Origin: Sclerodactyla briareus
Lineage: Eukaryota > Echinodermata > Holothuroidea > Dendrochirotida > Sclerodactylidae
Length of the DNA: 64,000 nt
NCBI GenBank assembly: GCA_026419785.1
Contig: JAODTK010003488.1
Coordinates: forward strand, 1 to 64,000
Direction: 5' to 3'
Positions within the stretch are counted from its first letter, which is position 1. Each line of letters begins with the position of its first letter. Positions 24,110 through 36,761 of this stretch are shown in pieces. The notes beneath the pieces are model-generated. The model saw nothing but the letters and a program-made list of their open reading frames with translations, was not told where the DNA came from and did no database searches. The position numbers and the translations under genes are program-made.

Positions 24110-26790
24110 GAAAATGAATTGCTGTACATTTAACAAGTGAAACATAACATTTTTACTGTATTTTGTGTTTTTGTGTATGTGTATAATATATTACAGTTAT
24201 GGATATCGTACAGGTTTTTGGGCACTCGGAAACTAAATATTAAGGTGATGCCCAATAATACAGTTTTTGGCTATTTGAGGGCACAATAATAAAGTTGACA
24301 AAATTTTACGTGTAAATGGGACACCAATTATCACAGCATATTTTTAATTTCAGAAGAGTAAATTATATTTTTGTAAAGGTTGTGTTGAATGCCATGCAAA
24401 TTGGTTTCTCAACTCAGAATGGCTAGAAAAATTATGTCAAAGAAATGTTCCTTCATGACTCAAAATTCACCATGTAAATTTTCATGGGACACCAAAGGCA
24501 TAGGGCAAAACCCAAAATTTTGTTTTTTACCATATTTTTGTTGGTGGAGAATTTCGTGTTGTGACATGGGAAACGTTTAATCAACTGATAAGCAATGAAA
24601 ATAATGCACATCTGTTGGCCTATCACAGCTCATTATGGAAAAATTTAGTGAGCGAAAAGTACCAAAATGTTTGAAGTGTAAACGGGACACCAAAAAATTT
24701 ACATGTGAAACCCCTATACTGTTGAGAGCCTCATACTAAAACGTGGTAATATAAGATAACAAAACATATTTTATGGCAATGAATAGCATGTAAAAACAAC
24801 TGCTTTTGGAAATAAGAGAGGCTTGAATTGAAAAGGTGATAGGCCCTAAAACATTCAAAATTCTTGAAAAAATGTCTAAATTGGTTAAAAAAAGGGCATA
24901 GTTTGGGGTGTTCTTCCAAAAAGAAGAACTAATTCTAGGTTCATTGCCAAAAGTTGCAATATGTAAGCTAAATAGCTAATTGGGACCAACTAACATATGT
25001 TATGCAAGGTGAATGAACCAACACTGCAGGCCTTTCAGGGTGTTATATGCACTGGTACCCTAATAAATGAAAACAGCCACAGCATGCGAGTCGGTTTTTT
25101 ACGGAGAAGGACACTTCAAGTTTCTGATGTTGGTGCTAGTTTATTCCCTTCGATGCCAGATATTGTTTTCAAAACGGATGGTATTGAAGTCTATTGAAGA
25201 ACCTTCAATCAAAAAAAGCATGCGGTCCGGATCAATCCATTATATTGTTTTTAAGGAAATGGAGGAGCAGATAGCTCCATTTTGCAGATAATTTTTACCC
25301 AATCGTATGAGACAAGAAACTATCCAGACGATTGGCATTTGGCTCACATGTTCCAATTACAAGAATGGATAGAATCTCCCACAGAAACGATCCATCCATG
25401 ATGGATTGCTTCCAAAATGATGGAACATATAATCTATCATTCTATTATGGAAACATTCGATGACCAGGGCATTCTTAAGCTATTTATCAAAACGGTTTTC
25501 GAAGGAAGATTCTACGAAAACGCAACATTAACTACCTACTGAAGAGAATAGTTAAGCCCTTATGAATAACAACAGTTCAAACTGATATCAGTTACTAGAA
25601 GTAGGGTATAGTAAAACAACCTGAAATTCGCGTGTAACCTAACTCCGCGGGGGTCCCACAACTATTCAAATGTCCGTCCCAGATCATGCAAAAATAGGCA
25701 CAAAATTCACAAAGAAGGATAGTCCAAGGTTCACTCACAATCACAGTGAAAATGAACAATATGAGCAGCTTCTATGATTTCATCAAATGTTGAAAACACT
25801 GTGTCTGGAACATTTTCGGCATAAATACGAAACACTGAAATTGCTGTACAAAGTCAATGCGTTCACCTGTAGCAAAATAAGAAAAATCTAGTCGTCACTC
25901 AAGACCAAGACACTGTGCACAAGAATGTCCGGATGCCTACACACCCGCCTTGTTTACATGGACCCAAGGGATCATACGAATGGTGTCATGAATAACATTG
26001 CGTGGTATTTTGCACTCCTAACCGTAAACACATCACCAAAAAAACAACAAACAACAAAACAACAAGTACAATCAACAAAAACAACAAACAATCCCTTTTT
26101 TTCTGTGCATTGAGTATGCCGTGACAAAGCATATGCGATGGTTGACAAAACTGATCGTTCCTTTCTCACACACCTCGAGGCGATAAACATGTAATGTTTC
26201 AGACTGATTCTGTATTTAACAGAACTAATTTTACAATTTTGCAAATTAATTTTGGAATATTACGAAATCTTCCAATGGCGGAGTGGAAAATGGGCTTCAA
26301 TCGCTAAGTTTGGTTACTCCTCACGACTTCCTCATAACCCTATTGCCGTAGTCCTCATTGACTGTTGTAACAAGTAACCATTCGCACCCCAACCAACCAC
26401 GAACATAACAATTTTATGTGCAAGAACTTGCTATTTTTGTTTTGTAATCTGGGAGAAGAGAGTCAGCAGACAACCCAGCAATCTACTCAGAAAGACTCTG
26501 TCTTACCTATGTCCTGAGAGATTTTAGTCGGGGGGGCGTAAGTCACTTCTCATGCGAAACTGGCCCTGCAACTTCGCAAAACGATTGTACGATGGTAAGA
26601 AGAATTCATGCTCATGGATTTTCAAGTTACGTCTTTTGAATGGTAGTACCTATTCCACGAAAAATGCTCAATAGGAACGACTGTGTTTCCTGTCCAGTGT
26701 ATCATCTGCTATTATCCACGGATTGCTTTTATTGATTCATGCCGACGGCACAATGATTCTATGGCATCATGTCCCGAATTGTCCGTGCTG
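24110..26790. other. anonymous AT-rich sequence, no gene seen
   Basis: No supportable gene. Between 24,300 and 24,720 words such as GGGACACCAA and TTTACATGT recur at irregular spacing (about 24,320, 24,487 and 24,689), which hints at a degenerate repeat. An A/C-rich CAACAAAACAAC-type patch lies at 26,038-26,092. Confidence 0.4.
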
Positions 26791-26900
26791 TGCATATGTG
26801 TGCGTGTGTGTATGTGTGTGTTCCACGTGTGTAGGTGTGTGTAGTGCCGTGTTGTGCGTGTGTGTGTGCGGCCGCGATGCGCGTGCGCGCGTGCGCGCTG
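26790..26900. repeat. (GT)n-type microsatellite region
   Basis: TGTG/CGTG dinucleotides dominate and end in a GCGC-rich stretch (26,878-26,900). Overlapping frames on both strands are low-complexity artefacts. Confidence 0.85.
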
Positions 26901-26904
26901 ACAC

Positions 26905-28920
26905 GCCTTTGTCAGCTCGATGACGAACGCAAACAATGTGTCCATTTCCAATTATGCACTGGGTCACTGGTTGATTAATATGAGCATATGTTGGAAGATG
27001 AACCCTATTTTTTTGGCCATTCACGGTCATCAAACCGGGCGGAAGTCTGAAACCTTGTCAGCACGATTTCTGATGATGGCACCGGAGTTCATCTTCATAG
27101 TCATGCGTGTTTGTACCATATTGGAACTTGCTGGACGTTGCGTTCCTATCTTACATAAACGATTTACCACACAACATCAATCAGTGGTGATTATTTTTGG
27201 CCGATACTGTGTTTTGTATAGAGAATTCCCTAACATTATTGATCAATACCCCCTCCAAGAGGATCTCACACGCTTGTAGCTGCAAAATAAATGCAGATGA
27301 GCTTCAATGCTAAAAAGTGTTTCGTTATGCGCCTTACCCATGCTAGAAATGCCAAGGTTTTTGGCTATAAGCTACAGTACTCCCTTCTGCAAGAGAACGA
27401 GCCACTCCTACTTGGTTTTACCCTGACTATAAGCTTTCCGGAATGATCCTGTAAACAAATCGCTGCCACTGTGCGAATCGCACTCTTGCTTTTGTTAATG
27501 AGAATCTCCATTATTGCCCACAAGGTTTTTAAGGAGTCTCGCCTATGGTACCTTAGTGCTACCCTCACTTGAATCTTCATCGATTGTGTGGGACCCCATA
27601 GACGCCAAACCTTAATTAATACCCTTGATCTTTCAACGTAGGGCTGCTAGATTTCTGCTTGAACGACCGACTTCAATCTAGTCCCCCGGGGCCGTTGCAA
27701 TAGAGAGGAGGTGGGAGCAGCCTCTTGCATGCACCCCAGCGTCGTGTTACGAGGTCCACTATTTTTAATAAGGCATAAATGGTCACCTTTTCGATCCATT
27801 AGTGCCGATCACGTCAACCTGTTATTCGACCCTCACGGCATACCGCTAGAGCTCGTTCGACAATAGCAGCAATAAAGACTGCTACAAGTTTCCTTCTTTT
27901 CCGAGAACGATCAAGATTGGAACAATTTCCCAGAGCTATCGTGAACAGCAACGATAGCGAAAAGTTTTCCCAGCGGCAGTCCGAGTTCATCTCGCAGCCA
28001 ATTAAGATTAATTCTGTTTTTCGCATGCACCACCTATTCCTGACCGCTTGGTCCACCGGGAAGTTGGCCCAGGATCCCTCAAGATCAAGATCAAGGAGGA
28101 TTGAACATAGTGTTTTTGGTGTAGGGTCAAGGTCATTGAAGGTCACCATAGGGCATTGCTATATTTTTGGCAACGAAAAATTTCAGTGCAATGTTGTAAC
28201 GAAAGGTGTGTTCGTCTAGGTTAAACTTACATTCTGTGACCTACATGACCTCATTTGACTCATGGACATCATTTGACCATCAATTCTTTGTGACGACAAG
28301 ACCGTTGCGACAAACCACTTAAGACGATGCATTTGACGTCGTACTAAACCACTGTTATCACACGCTGTTTCCAGCATTTGTCTTCTGGAAAAAGCCGCTA
28401 GGGTAAGAAAAACAGCCTGTGCAATTGAAAAATGATTATTTCAAATCTTATATATCTGGCGCAAACAAAACCTTTAGGGGATTGCCTATGGAGAATTTTG
28501 TGGTAGAGCAAAATGATCGGTGAATACTTGACCCTTTTTTTTACCGTTCGACTCATCTGACCTGCAGGACTTTGTGACCTTCTGCGTCAGTTCTTCCTGG
28601 CGACCAGACTCTGTTGCAACAAAACCAATAAGACTGACGCCGTACGTCGTAATTCTCCGCACTCTTACGTGCTTTTAAAACACTTTCTTTTATCACACGT
28701 ATCACCAATTATTTTCACCAAGATTGATAGAACCTCTTTTTGTTTAACATCTGTTGTTGTTTAAAAAAGAAAAGGGAATTGAATCTTGGCATGAAAGTGA
28801 ACTTAAAACGGCTTTTCCTTTTTCTTCAAAACGCTTTGATGAATTTAATGTTCGACATTGACTTCTGGGCACATGAAACATTTTGGAGGAGTAGGGTAAC
28901 GGGAAGGTTGTTCGTCTGTG
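26905..28920. other. anonymous sequence, no confident gene
   Basis: A 119-codon frame at 26,920-27,279 (plus) and a 111-codon frame at 27,814-28,149 (minus, opposing a 100-codon plus frame) match no family I recognise. At 28,124-28,147 three GGTCA words occur close together (GGGTCAAGGTCATTGAAGG), a pattern also present in repeat A. Confidence 0.35.
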
Positions 28921-28944
28921 TGGCTACCTCATGGCGTTAATCAT

Positions 28945-29045
28945 GGGCGGGGGGGGGGGCGGGTGGGGACACGTCCCCACCCCCCCCCCCCCACATTTCG
29001 ATGGGTGGGAGACACAATATCAAATGTCCCCCCCCCCCCCACGTT
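28945..29045. repeat. G-run/C-run module
   Basis: A G-run, then GGTGGGGACACGTCCCCACC (perfect palindrome apart from its flanks), then two C-runs of about 14 each separated by a short spacer. It could fold into a long GC hairpin. Confidence 0.6.
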
Positions 29046-29775
29046 TGGCGTTTGAGGGACATGGGTCGCATGACCTTGCCTCGGCGGTTTGGTGAGATCG
29101 CAATCGAGGAGCGGGAATGAGGTAGCAATTAGCAAGATATGGCCCATTAAGGTCCTGAAAACGCTCATTTTTTTATCGGAATACCCGAGTTAGTGCCAAA
29201 ATTTTCGCGTCTCCGCGCGCATTTGCCGCGGTGTGCAATGAGGTTTCGACTTTTTTATTTTTACGAAAATGTTTCTGCCCCGATGACTTTATTCACGTTT
29301 GTCAACTGCTGAAATCAATCAAGTTCATTCATTCGTATTAGATAAATAGGCATAGGCCATCGCCAGATCAAACTTATTTACAAGGCCCTTGGAAACAAAA
29401 AATCACGTTCACAACATTCTGCAGTAGCTGAAATTGCATCGACTCCCCACAATTAGCCGGCCCACGACTCAAACTTCAGCTTAAATGACTTCCTGGCGAT
29501 GACGGCTGAGCCAGGAAGAAGGTCAATTTCCAATTCAACTGTACCTTGACCGCTTAGAAGTTCGCCTGGTCGGCCCTTTTGCGCGGCGTCGGCGCGCGGT
29601 TGTGGTTTCCTTCGTTTGCAATGCCAAGAGTACCAGAGCATGAGTTTGTCAACCGTTTCCTGAAGAATATATGTATTCTTCAAAAAGTTCAAAAACTGAC
29701 ATCAATAACGACTTATCAAACAACATATGTTTTAGATTGATGGCATTATTCGAACGATACCTTTAGTTTATACGC
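29046..29775. other. anonymous sequence, no gene seen
   Basis: No recognisable gene. One 79-codon minus frame (29,453-29,692) looks random. Confidence 0.35.
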
Positions 29776-29782
29776 CTACTCC

Positions 29783-29937
29783 CAGGGATGTAGTCGAGAC
29801 AGGAGAGCCGAGACAGCCTTACATTTGAGTCTAGTGCACTGGTAGGTATATGGCGGTCTCGGTCTCGAAATCGAGACCGAGACCAGATATTCGAGAATAA
29901 CTAATTCAAGACCGATACGGTCTCGACTACATCCCTG
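29783..29937. mobile_element. 155-bp MITE, hAT-like ends
   Basis: Perfect 18-bp terminal inverted repeats: CAGGGATGTAGTCGAGAC on the left and its exact reverse complement on the right. The element is flanked by a 7-bp direct repeat CTACTCC (29,776-29,782 and 29,938-29,944). The middle is a palindrome built of GAGACC hexamers (GGTCTCGAAATCGAGACC). It cannot code for a transposase, so it is non-autonomous. The CAG start and the hexamer interior match the ends at 34,374 and 45,368. hAT elements usually make 8-bp target duplications, so the superfamily call is an inference. The perfect ends suggest a young insertion. Confidence 0.85.
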
Positions 29938-29949
29938 CTACTCCATCTG

Positions 29950-31960
29950 AACAGGTTTTCACTCACGTTTCCAAACTGATAATAATAACATGTACCGACA
30001 TCTTCGAATTGAAGCAATAGAGTTCTACCCCAACATAACAATTTGCAATGCGCCGAATCAATTAGTGGTCATTCCAGCGTCGGGCAATACAAAAAGCCTA
30101 CAGATAGTGTGTCTACTACTACATTCATCTGTTCTTGCTTGGCGGATGTAAACTGCTCAAAAGTTTAGCCGATCAAAGTCCAAAAGAATATAGTTTCCTA
30201 ATATTCCACCGTGGCCGTCCCGTGTTCTGTGCCCTGACACAAAGTTCATCAGACCCCGGGTCGACAAGGCGTGTAGGAATCGGGGGGGGTGCTGTCACGC
30301 AGTGATAAATGTGGGGGCGGAGGTCGGGTACAATTCAAACCTCCCCCACTCCCCCCCTCTCGCGTGTGAAAACCCTTTTATTTCTATTTTAATGTGCACC
30401 AAATTCGCAATAATAATACTTTTCCGTCAATTAACACACATAGTTACAATGACCGCCGTGATTGGCTGGTCGGTATTGAGTAGAACAATTCAATTGTGTT
30501 ATGTTATGATTAGGATTTAGGGTAGGAAATAAGATTCACGTACAACCAATGCGGGACTAGTTGTGTAAAAATCTTGCAACATTGACCCTTGCGAGCATTT
30601 TTTTGCAATAGCTAGTGCAATTTTTTATATCGTTGGACTGAAAGATACGAATCGCGTTCCTGGGTAGTCAGCTCCTGAAGACCGTAGACATCCGAGGATG
30701 GAAGCTCTCGCCTCCATCTTGTGCACTCAATTCGGACAAAGAAGTTTACAATGAGTCCAAAATGGGACAGCCTAATGGCTATAAAAAAAATTGAGAGAGA
30801 GAATATCTAGATAGGCATTGATCAAAAATTCAAATCGAAATTGCGAAATTCAGGAAGAGAAGATGAGCGAGGTAATTTCTTTGGAATAAATGTAACAACT
30901 GTGCATTGCAAAAGTCTTAGGCGGCTTCGCACGCAATATCCTTAGGTGTCTATACGTACCGGTTCTCATCTGCGAACTCAATGGGAAACTTAATGATTTT
31001 CGGGCGATCTTTTTTCAAAGTTGACGTGGAAGGAACGGGAAACGTGGCGAAAAATTATGACAGGGGTTATCTAGTATGGACTGACTGGAGGATCTTGACG
31101 CGTCCCTGGAAAAGTGAGATTTCGGACCAGTTACAACGATGGGCAATCAATATGCCCTGTGCGCAGCACATTTTTGAAAAAACATCACGGGAGATTCAGA
31201 GCAACCAATTGCATCTGAAGGACAATATGAAATCTATTTTATTTCACGGACGGGGAGGGGGCTTCGGGGGCAGGACTGCAGTACACATTTTTCTGAGATA
31301 CGAAATTCGGGGCAAAAGGACAAACATTCGGGGAACAGTTGAAGCAGCGAAGGGGAAAATAATAAAAAAGGCATGGCGAATATTCGAATCCTCTGATGAC
31401 TGGCCAAATTATGATAAAATGCCCTAAAAACATGCTAAAATTTCTGCGCGGTCCCATAGGTACCAATAGTGCGGGGCCAAATTTGTTCGGAATGTCCCGT
31501 ATAGCCTATCTTGGACGGTCCGCGTTATGTAGGTACGGACTCCACCAACTCTCAAAGAAAAAGCCTACTTACTGGAATGCGAGTCAGTACATTTGGCAGA
31601 AAAAAAAATCAAGAGATAATCCTGAGTAGCAAGTCCATTCTAAGAACGTGAAATACGAATTATTTCTGGAACAAAGTGGGCGGTTCAGGAGTAGTCATAA
31701 TGCATCAGACTGCATCTAAGGCACCTGACATGCAAACCATTGGTAAAGTGGGAGGAGGGGGGATTCGGGTCCTCTGAAGAAGGTTAGATTGAGACTACTA
31801 AATCTTACTGCCCTCGATTCGATTGGCAAAGAAAGGCACAAGATTCAGAGCAGGTGGTGCAAGTCTCATCTATAAGGACATGTGGAAAGCGAAATTATTT
31901 CTGGAACTGAAGTGAGTGTTTTGGAGGCTGGATTGCACCAAATGCATCTATGCCACCGGA
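29950..31960. other. anonymous sequence, no confident gene
   Basis: The longest frame is 148 codons (30,981-31,427, plus) and starts MGNLMIFGRSFF. I recognise no domain in it, and such a frame is expected by chance in a window this size. Confidence 0.35.
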
Positions 31961-31964
31961 AAAA

Positions 31965-32045
31965 ATGAAGGGGGGGGACTTCACCCACCCAAAATTACGT
32001 TCCTATGCCACTATGTTCCACTAACCCCCCCCCCCCCCCCCCATC
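31965..32045. repeat. G-run and C18 run pair
   Basis: GGGGGGGGAC is followed about 55 bp later by 18 consecutive C (32,025-32,042). The pair could form a hairpin like other G/C modules here. Confidence 0.5.
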
Positions 32046-33090
32046 CTCTCGTCTCAAACAAAATCCCTCGGATCCTTCTCAAAATATCCGCCTGCCATAC
32101 ATCGGCGGAAAGTGTCCATATAGTCGGAAGTAACATAAAAACGCTTTGCTCATTTGAAGTCCATTTTCTGTTGACGGGCGCGGACGCCCCATGATTGTAT
32201 AGATGACTTTATAATCGTGTGACATGTGCTTGACCCCAACGCGTTTCTTGTCTAGTTGTGGCATTACACAGACTTTACATTTTCGCCCTAACTGGTACAC
32301 CGTATATACGAGCTCGCTCGCTATTCTGTCAACTTGAACACAACCTTGGGAGTACTTATTCAAGAGGGTAAAACATTTTTCCCTGATAACTCCGGGTCAA
32401 CGTTCTTGCCCCATTTAGTCAGACAGTACAGTCCGGTGCATAAGGAAACCACTTAGGTACACCTCATCAAGGCAATCCGGGGCCGTGGATAGGCCTACAT
32501 CAAGTTCAGATCGACTCGAGAATCGAGTAAGTGAAAGGACATATTCGGGCGGGAAATGGGAAATACGGGCAGGGTGAAAGCGGAAAACTGAAATGTTCAC
32601 CCTACATGGCCTACATGAACTTCAATTAAATTTAGGCAACTTTTTTGTTTTAGATTTGGGGTAAATTTTACTTGAATATGTGACACCCACCATTCCAATA
32701 CACTGAGCCTCTACTAATCCATGACGCATGGCCGCGCCACTGCAATCAAGAAGCCGTAAATATGTCAGAAAACCGCCATACACTATTCAATCCAGCCGCC
32801 CCCCCCCCCCACCCCGCGCGCCCCCCCTGAAAAGAATACTGTTACGACGCCGCTAATTCACTTTCGTGTACCTGAAAGTACCGTTCCCATGCAATCTGAG
32901 TGGGACCATTTCATTCTAAATCCCTTAATCCCGATATGTTCTAAGGTAGCGCACATTGTAAACCTGCAGTGGGGTTCTTGGCCTTTTTGTTTTGTAGTCA
33001 CTTGCTGACATTTTTTCCTTTCACAAGCATATTAAGAGTCCGTATGCGTGGCAATTCTTCTTTCCATTTTCCATTTATCCTTTCACTAAA
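32046..33090. other. anonymous sequence, no gene seen
   Basis: No supportable gene. A C-rich patch with CCCCGCGCGCCCCCCC lies at about 32,798-32,828. Confidence 0.35.
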
Positions 33091-33099
33091 AATTGGCAC

Positions 33100-33283
33100 A
33101 TTTCAGATGTTTGCAATTAGGCACGGCAGGTGCCATTTCCGGCGATCGGGGAGTATAACAAGCCAAAATAATCCTCGCTACACTACGGCGCCAACCGATG
33201 GTGGCGATCCGCTTAGATATTGTTATCTCACGGCCTCGTCCCCCCCCCCCCCCCCCGCCGTTTCGAAATGGATTGCGCCCATG
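33100..33283 (-). mobile_element. family F element, end only
   Basis: On the minus strand this begins CATGGGCGCAATCC, then TTTCGAAACGGC, a 17-base G-run, and later CTAAGCGGATCGCC and GGTTGGCGCC. The same order of words occurs at the left end of the 981-bp element (37,689) and in the minus-strand copy ending at 44,540. Similarity continues inward as far as a GATCGCCGGAAATGGCACC-like word. The far end was not found, so the copy may be truncated. Confidence 0.6.
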
Positions 33284-33289
33284 CGACAC

Positions 33290-33515
33290 TAACCAAACTT
33301 TTGTCCATGTACCCTGTACAATTCACGTAAGTGGACAATGCAGTATTGCGGTCCCTTACACCATTCCCATATATCTTTCACTGGGTCCATGCAGTGTCCC
33401 AGTAGCCGCTCGTTGGTATTTGTTATCACCTGTCCGGTCAATTCTTTTCGATGCATTTGACGCATGGAAACATCGCCCAACACTATAAGATGGAAAGCTC
33501 TATACTACTACTACT
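33290..33515. other. anonymous sequence, no gene seen
   Basis: Nothing recognisable; about 225 bp between a family F end and a LINE piece. Confidence 0.3.
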
Positions 33516-33519
33516 ACAA

Positions 33520-34120
33520 GAAGTGGATCACCTCCCTTATTTAGGGGTTGAATTATCAATAGATTTCTCATGTCGAAGCATATCAACCATCCAAGCTGGA
33601 GCCACAAAGTCTTTGGTTTACGGGAAAAGGAACTTGATGCTGTGAAGATGAAACGCAACGCTCTGCTATAAAGTGTTCGTTCGCTCTAAACTCGAGTACT
33701 GCAGCAACATCTTCTGGGATCCCCATAACTCGTCCATTGAATCTATAGAGAAGGTGCAGAAGAAAGAGCACGCTTTGTTACGACTTAAGAATATTTACAA
33801 CCGTGAATCCAGTATTTCCCAGTGCTTCAAGTTTTGATTGGGAGAGGCTGACTCAGACGCAAATAGCACGTCTATAAGACCCATTTTTTAAGACATAAAC
33901 TCACTCGCTCCTTCCGAATATAGACCACCTCAAGCCTAATCCAAGACGACTCGGCTGCTGACTACCAGGAATTAACATCCATTTTTTTTAAATAATTACA
34001 TTTAGTGAAGACTTCTACAAATATTCGCTTTAGCCATTATTATCCGGAATGGAATCTTCCTCCCAGCCGATATCACGATCTGAAAGAGCTCAACCTAAGA
34101 CTTCAAATTCATACTTGACG
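33520..34120 (+). mobile_element. LINE reverse-transcriptase C-terminal fragment
   Basis: A broken ORF2 piece of a CR1/Jockey-superfamily LINE. One section (33,540-33,645) reads LGVELSIDF..ATKSL, the usual lead-in. The clearest section (about 33,667-33,830) reads YKVFVRSKLEYCSNIFWDPH followed by SIESIEKVQKKE and NRESSISQ, matching the family pattern of SKLEYCS..WDPH....I..IEKVQ. A final section (about 34,035-34,115) reads like the YPEWN.LPADI motif near the end of such proteins. Frameshifts and stops between the sections show a dead copy. It covers only about 200 residues of an ORF2 usually near 900, consistent with 5' truncation. Downstream to 34,364 nothing is recognised. Confidence 0.75.
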
Positions 34121-34373
34121 TAAGTTGACGGGGTCGTTCTGGAAGACTCGCTAAGAAAGCTCACACTAGAATCTAGACCGCCTTTGCACACTATCATAGT
34201 GCACCAACTGCGTGTTTAGACAAACAGCTCACCCAGCGATTTCATGCATAATAATTCTCTGAAGGTCAAGGACACAAAATTATATTCACTGCTCAACAAA
34301 GTCTCTCTAAATTCCTTGATTCAATCACCCTCAGGGTATAGCTATCAAACCCCTTCTGTTTAATCTTTGGTAG

Positions 34374-36540
34374 CAGTGTCTTAGTCGAGCCGCTTCACCG
34401 GGCCAAGGCCGATGCCGAGCCGCACCCCCCGAGGCTGAGGCCGAGCCGGGCCGCACCCTCTACGGCCGAGGGCCGAGGCCGGGCCACACCTTCCGAGGGC
34501 CGAGGCCGGGGAATAATCTAACAGCATACAATTTTAAATTACCAGTGTTTGATTACATAAGTAATTTAAGGTTTTGTCTGCCCCATGGCTAAGTTAGAAC
34601 ATTATGAGTAAATATATGGAGGACAAGGAATGTTTGAAGTCCGGAAATGAAAATGAACAAGCGGAAAGTTGAATGCAAACCAATTTTATTCTTGAAGTCA
34701 GTACTCAGGAATGAAAAAAAAATATGAATGTAGTTGTTAAAATGTTAATGCTTGTGAGAATTGCTATAAAGGTTATACCTCACACCAGCACATTAAATTC
34801 CACTCTTCAATATGATCTTCAGAAGATGAACAGGCAGCAGGGTACTAGCCTAGATGACTAAGGACATTGCACTGCATTTTGAAAACATCAAGTATTTCAG
34901 CATCTGTGGAGCAAAGTAAGTGATTGATTCTGGTGCACCATCTGGCTTCCGGAAGGGCTGTGGATTTCAATCAGCAGATGACCTGCCCCTCCAATCAATG
35001 GTGTGTACAAACATAAATTTTTTTAATCTATAAAAGTTACATTTCAAAATCATCTTGGCGAGGCAATACATTCACTCAATGTCAATCCAATCTACAGTGC
35101 TCAACCTAACACAAACAAACCAGAGAGCCAAGAGAGGTTAGTTGAACTTGATTGCCCTGAAGTGTGTTGACCTCAGATGACCTTCAGCCTGACCGAAAAA
35201 TAAATAGGATTCATGTACTGTACTCAATATGGGGACCCACATACCAAGTATGAGCCTGATCCACCAGGTGGGTCGAGTATCGTGTTAACAATCCCCCAGG
35301 CGTCACACACACCACACACACACGCACACGCACACACACACACACGCACAAGCACACGCACCCACACACACGCCCACGCATACACTAACACATACACACA
35401 CTGTCAGACTGCATAGATTCCTTTGACTAGAGTCAACCATAAATACACGTCGACTGGCGGGTAAACCAGCAAGTATATCAAATATTGGAGAAATCAGTGG
35501 GCCGGGATAGACAATGTCGATCTCATTCGAAAAACGATGGGATCGGTGGTTCCCATGAGGAACCGAAAGTAGTCTGTCAAGGATAGCAATGTTCCAAAAC
35601 ACGCAATCATCGATAAAAAGTGAACAGTAACGTCAAAAATACAGGATGCCCGCCCTCGTGGTAGTGGGCGCTCCCATTGCTTGAACGTCATCGAGATTTT
35701 TAATTCGATAAACCTGTGTGCCCAAAGTTCAAGCAAACCCGAAAATGCGTTGGAGAGAATCGCGCTAACAGGCGGCGGCGGCTTGGCGACGAAGACAGAA
35801 CATAATATACCAATGTGGGGGATATAATGAATGAAAGGAATCAAAGATATTTTGGTGTGATTTTCGTCATGTACAACACTACAGACTACACCGTCAGTTA
35901 TTGAATATAAATCATATTGAATTCTAAAATACATTCACGATCTCCAGAAAACAGACACATTATTTCGTATTTTATTGGTCAGGCTTATGCACATATGCAC
36001 TGGAGACTAGAATTTCATCTCGCAACTCCTACTACGACAAGGGGGGGCGATCAGTGAGTGGTGTTCACAAGTGGGCCGGGACAGTGCAGGATTCCCCTTG
36101 CTTTGTACCAAAGCTATAAATAGGTAAGTGTGCACTTGCAGTGCAAGTGCATTCGTACTGTAAGTTGCTAGGGCCAGCAGCTCGGCAAGGCAGGCCGGCA
36201 CTCTAGCACTTGCACGGGGAATAGGCACGGCGGGCCGAGCGCAAGCGCCAGTAGATTTTATCGGTGTTTTTGGGTGCACCGAGTATGCTACGTTAGTTCA
36301 AATGTCGCGAAATTCAAACAAATTCTGAAGCATCATTTGTGACATAAAATTTTCATTTGTTTTCTTTATTTTAATAGCAAAAAATATGTCCGCCCTCGCC
36401 CCGGCCTCGGCCAAAATCCGAGCCGGAATCTCCAGCCGAGACCGAGGCCGCAGCTCCGAGGCCGAGGCCGAGGCCGTAGGCGGGCCGGCCAAACTGGCCT
36501 CGAGGCGGCCTCGAGGCCCGCCTCGAACCCTCCACACCTG
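34374..36540. mobile_element. 2,167-bp hAT-like non-autonomous element
   Basis: The left end CAGTGTCTTAGTCGAGCC and the reverse complement of the right end, CAGGTGTGGAGGGTTCGAGG, are imperfect terminal inverted repeats. A perfect 9-bp direct repeat CTTTGGTAG lies directly outside both ends (34,365-34,373 and 36,541-36,549). Inside each end is a GC-rich array of GAGGCC/GGCCGAG hexamers (34,390-34,505 and 36,405-36,530). The interior is AT-rich, with a (CA)n tract at 35,310-35,402 and no transposase-like frame. A 146-codon minus frame at 35,494-35,934 is unrecognised. The end sequence is shared with the MITE at 29,783 and the end at 45,368. The 9-bp rather than 8-bp repeat leaves the superfamily open: hAT with one chance base, or a Mutator-like 9-bp duplication. 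Confidence 0.75.
35310..35402. repeat. (CA)n-type microsatellite
   Basis: CACACA/CGCACA units, inside the 2.2-kb hAT-like element. Confidence 0.9.
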
Positions 36541-36549
36541 CTTTGGTAG

Positions 36550-36761
36550 ACTGTGACCAACCTGTTGCAATTGGAGAGGGGCATGAGCCTAGACGGGGAG
36601 GAAGCACCATGGAAGCCTACCCTTCTCTTTCGACACCTCCCCCCCCTCCGACCGGGGGAGGGAGGTCTGCGTGTTCGACACCTGCTCACACCCTCCCACA
36701 CAGGCGAAATCCCGTTTCCTCCTGTCATGTGTATGGCTCATTAAATCCCCGCGACCCTGGA
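36550..36761. other. host flank of hAT-like element with C/G module
   Basis: CCTCCCCCCCCTCCGACC followed by GGGGGAGGGAGG (36,636-36,665) is self-complementary. No gene is seen. Confidence 0.35.

Noticed and set aside
26712-27033. Threonine/histidine or cysteine/valine-rich frames
   Set aside because: Made by the GT/CA microsatellite.
30981-31427. 148-codon plus frame as a host gene
   Set aside because: No domain, no convincing splice or start context, and length expected by chance in 64 kb.
35494-35934. 146-codon minus frame inside the 2.2-kb hAT-like element as a transposase
   Set aside because: No hAT dimerisation or DDE-like motif could be seen, and the length is within chance.
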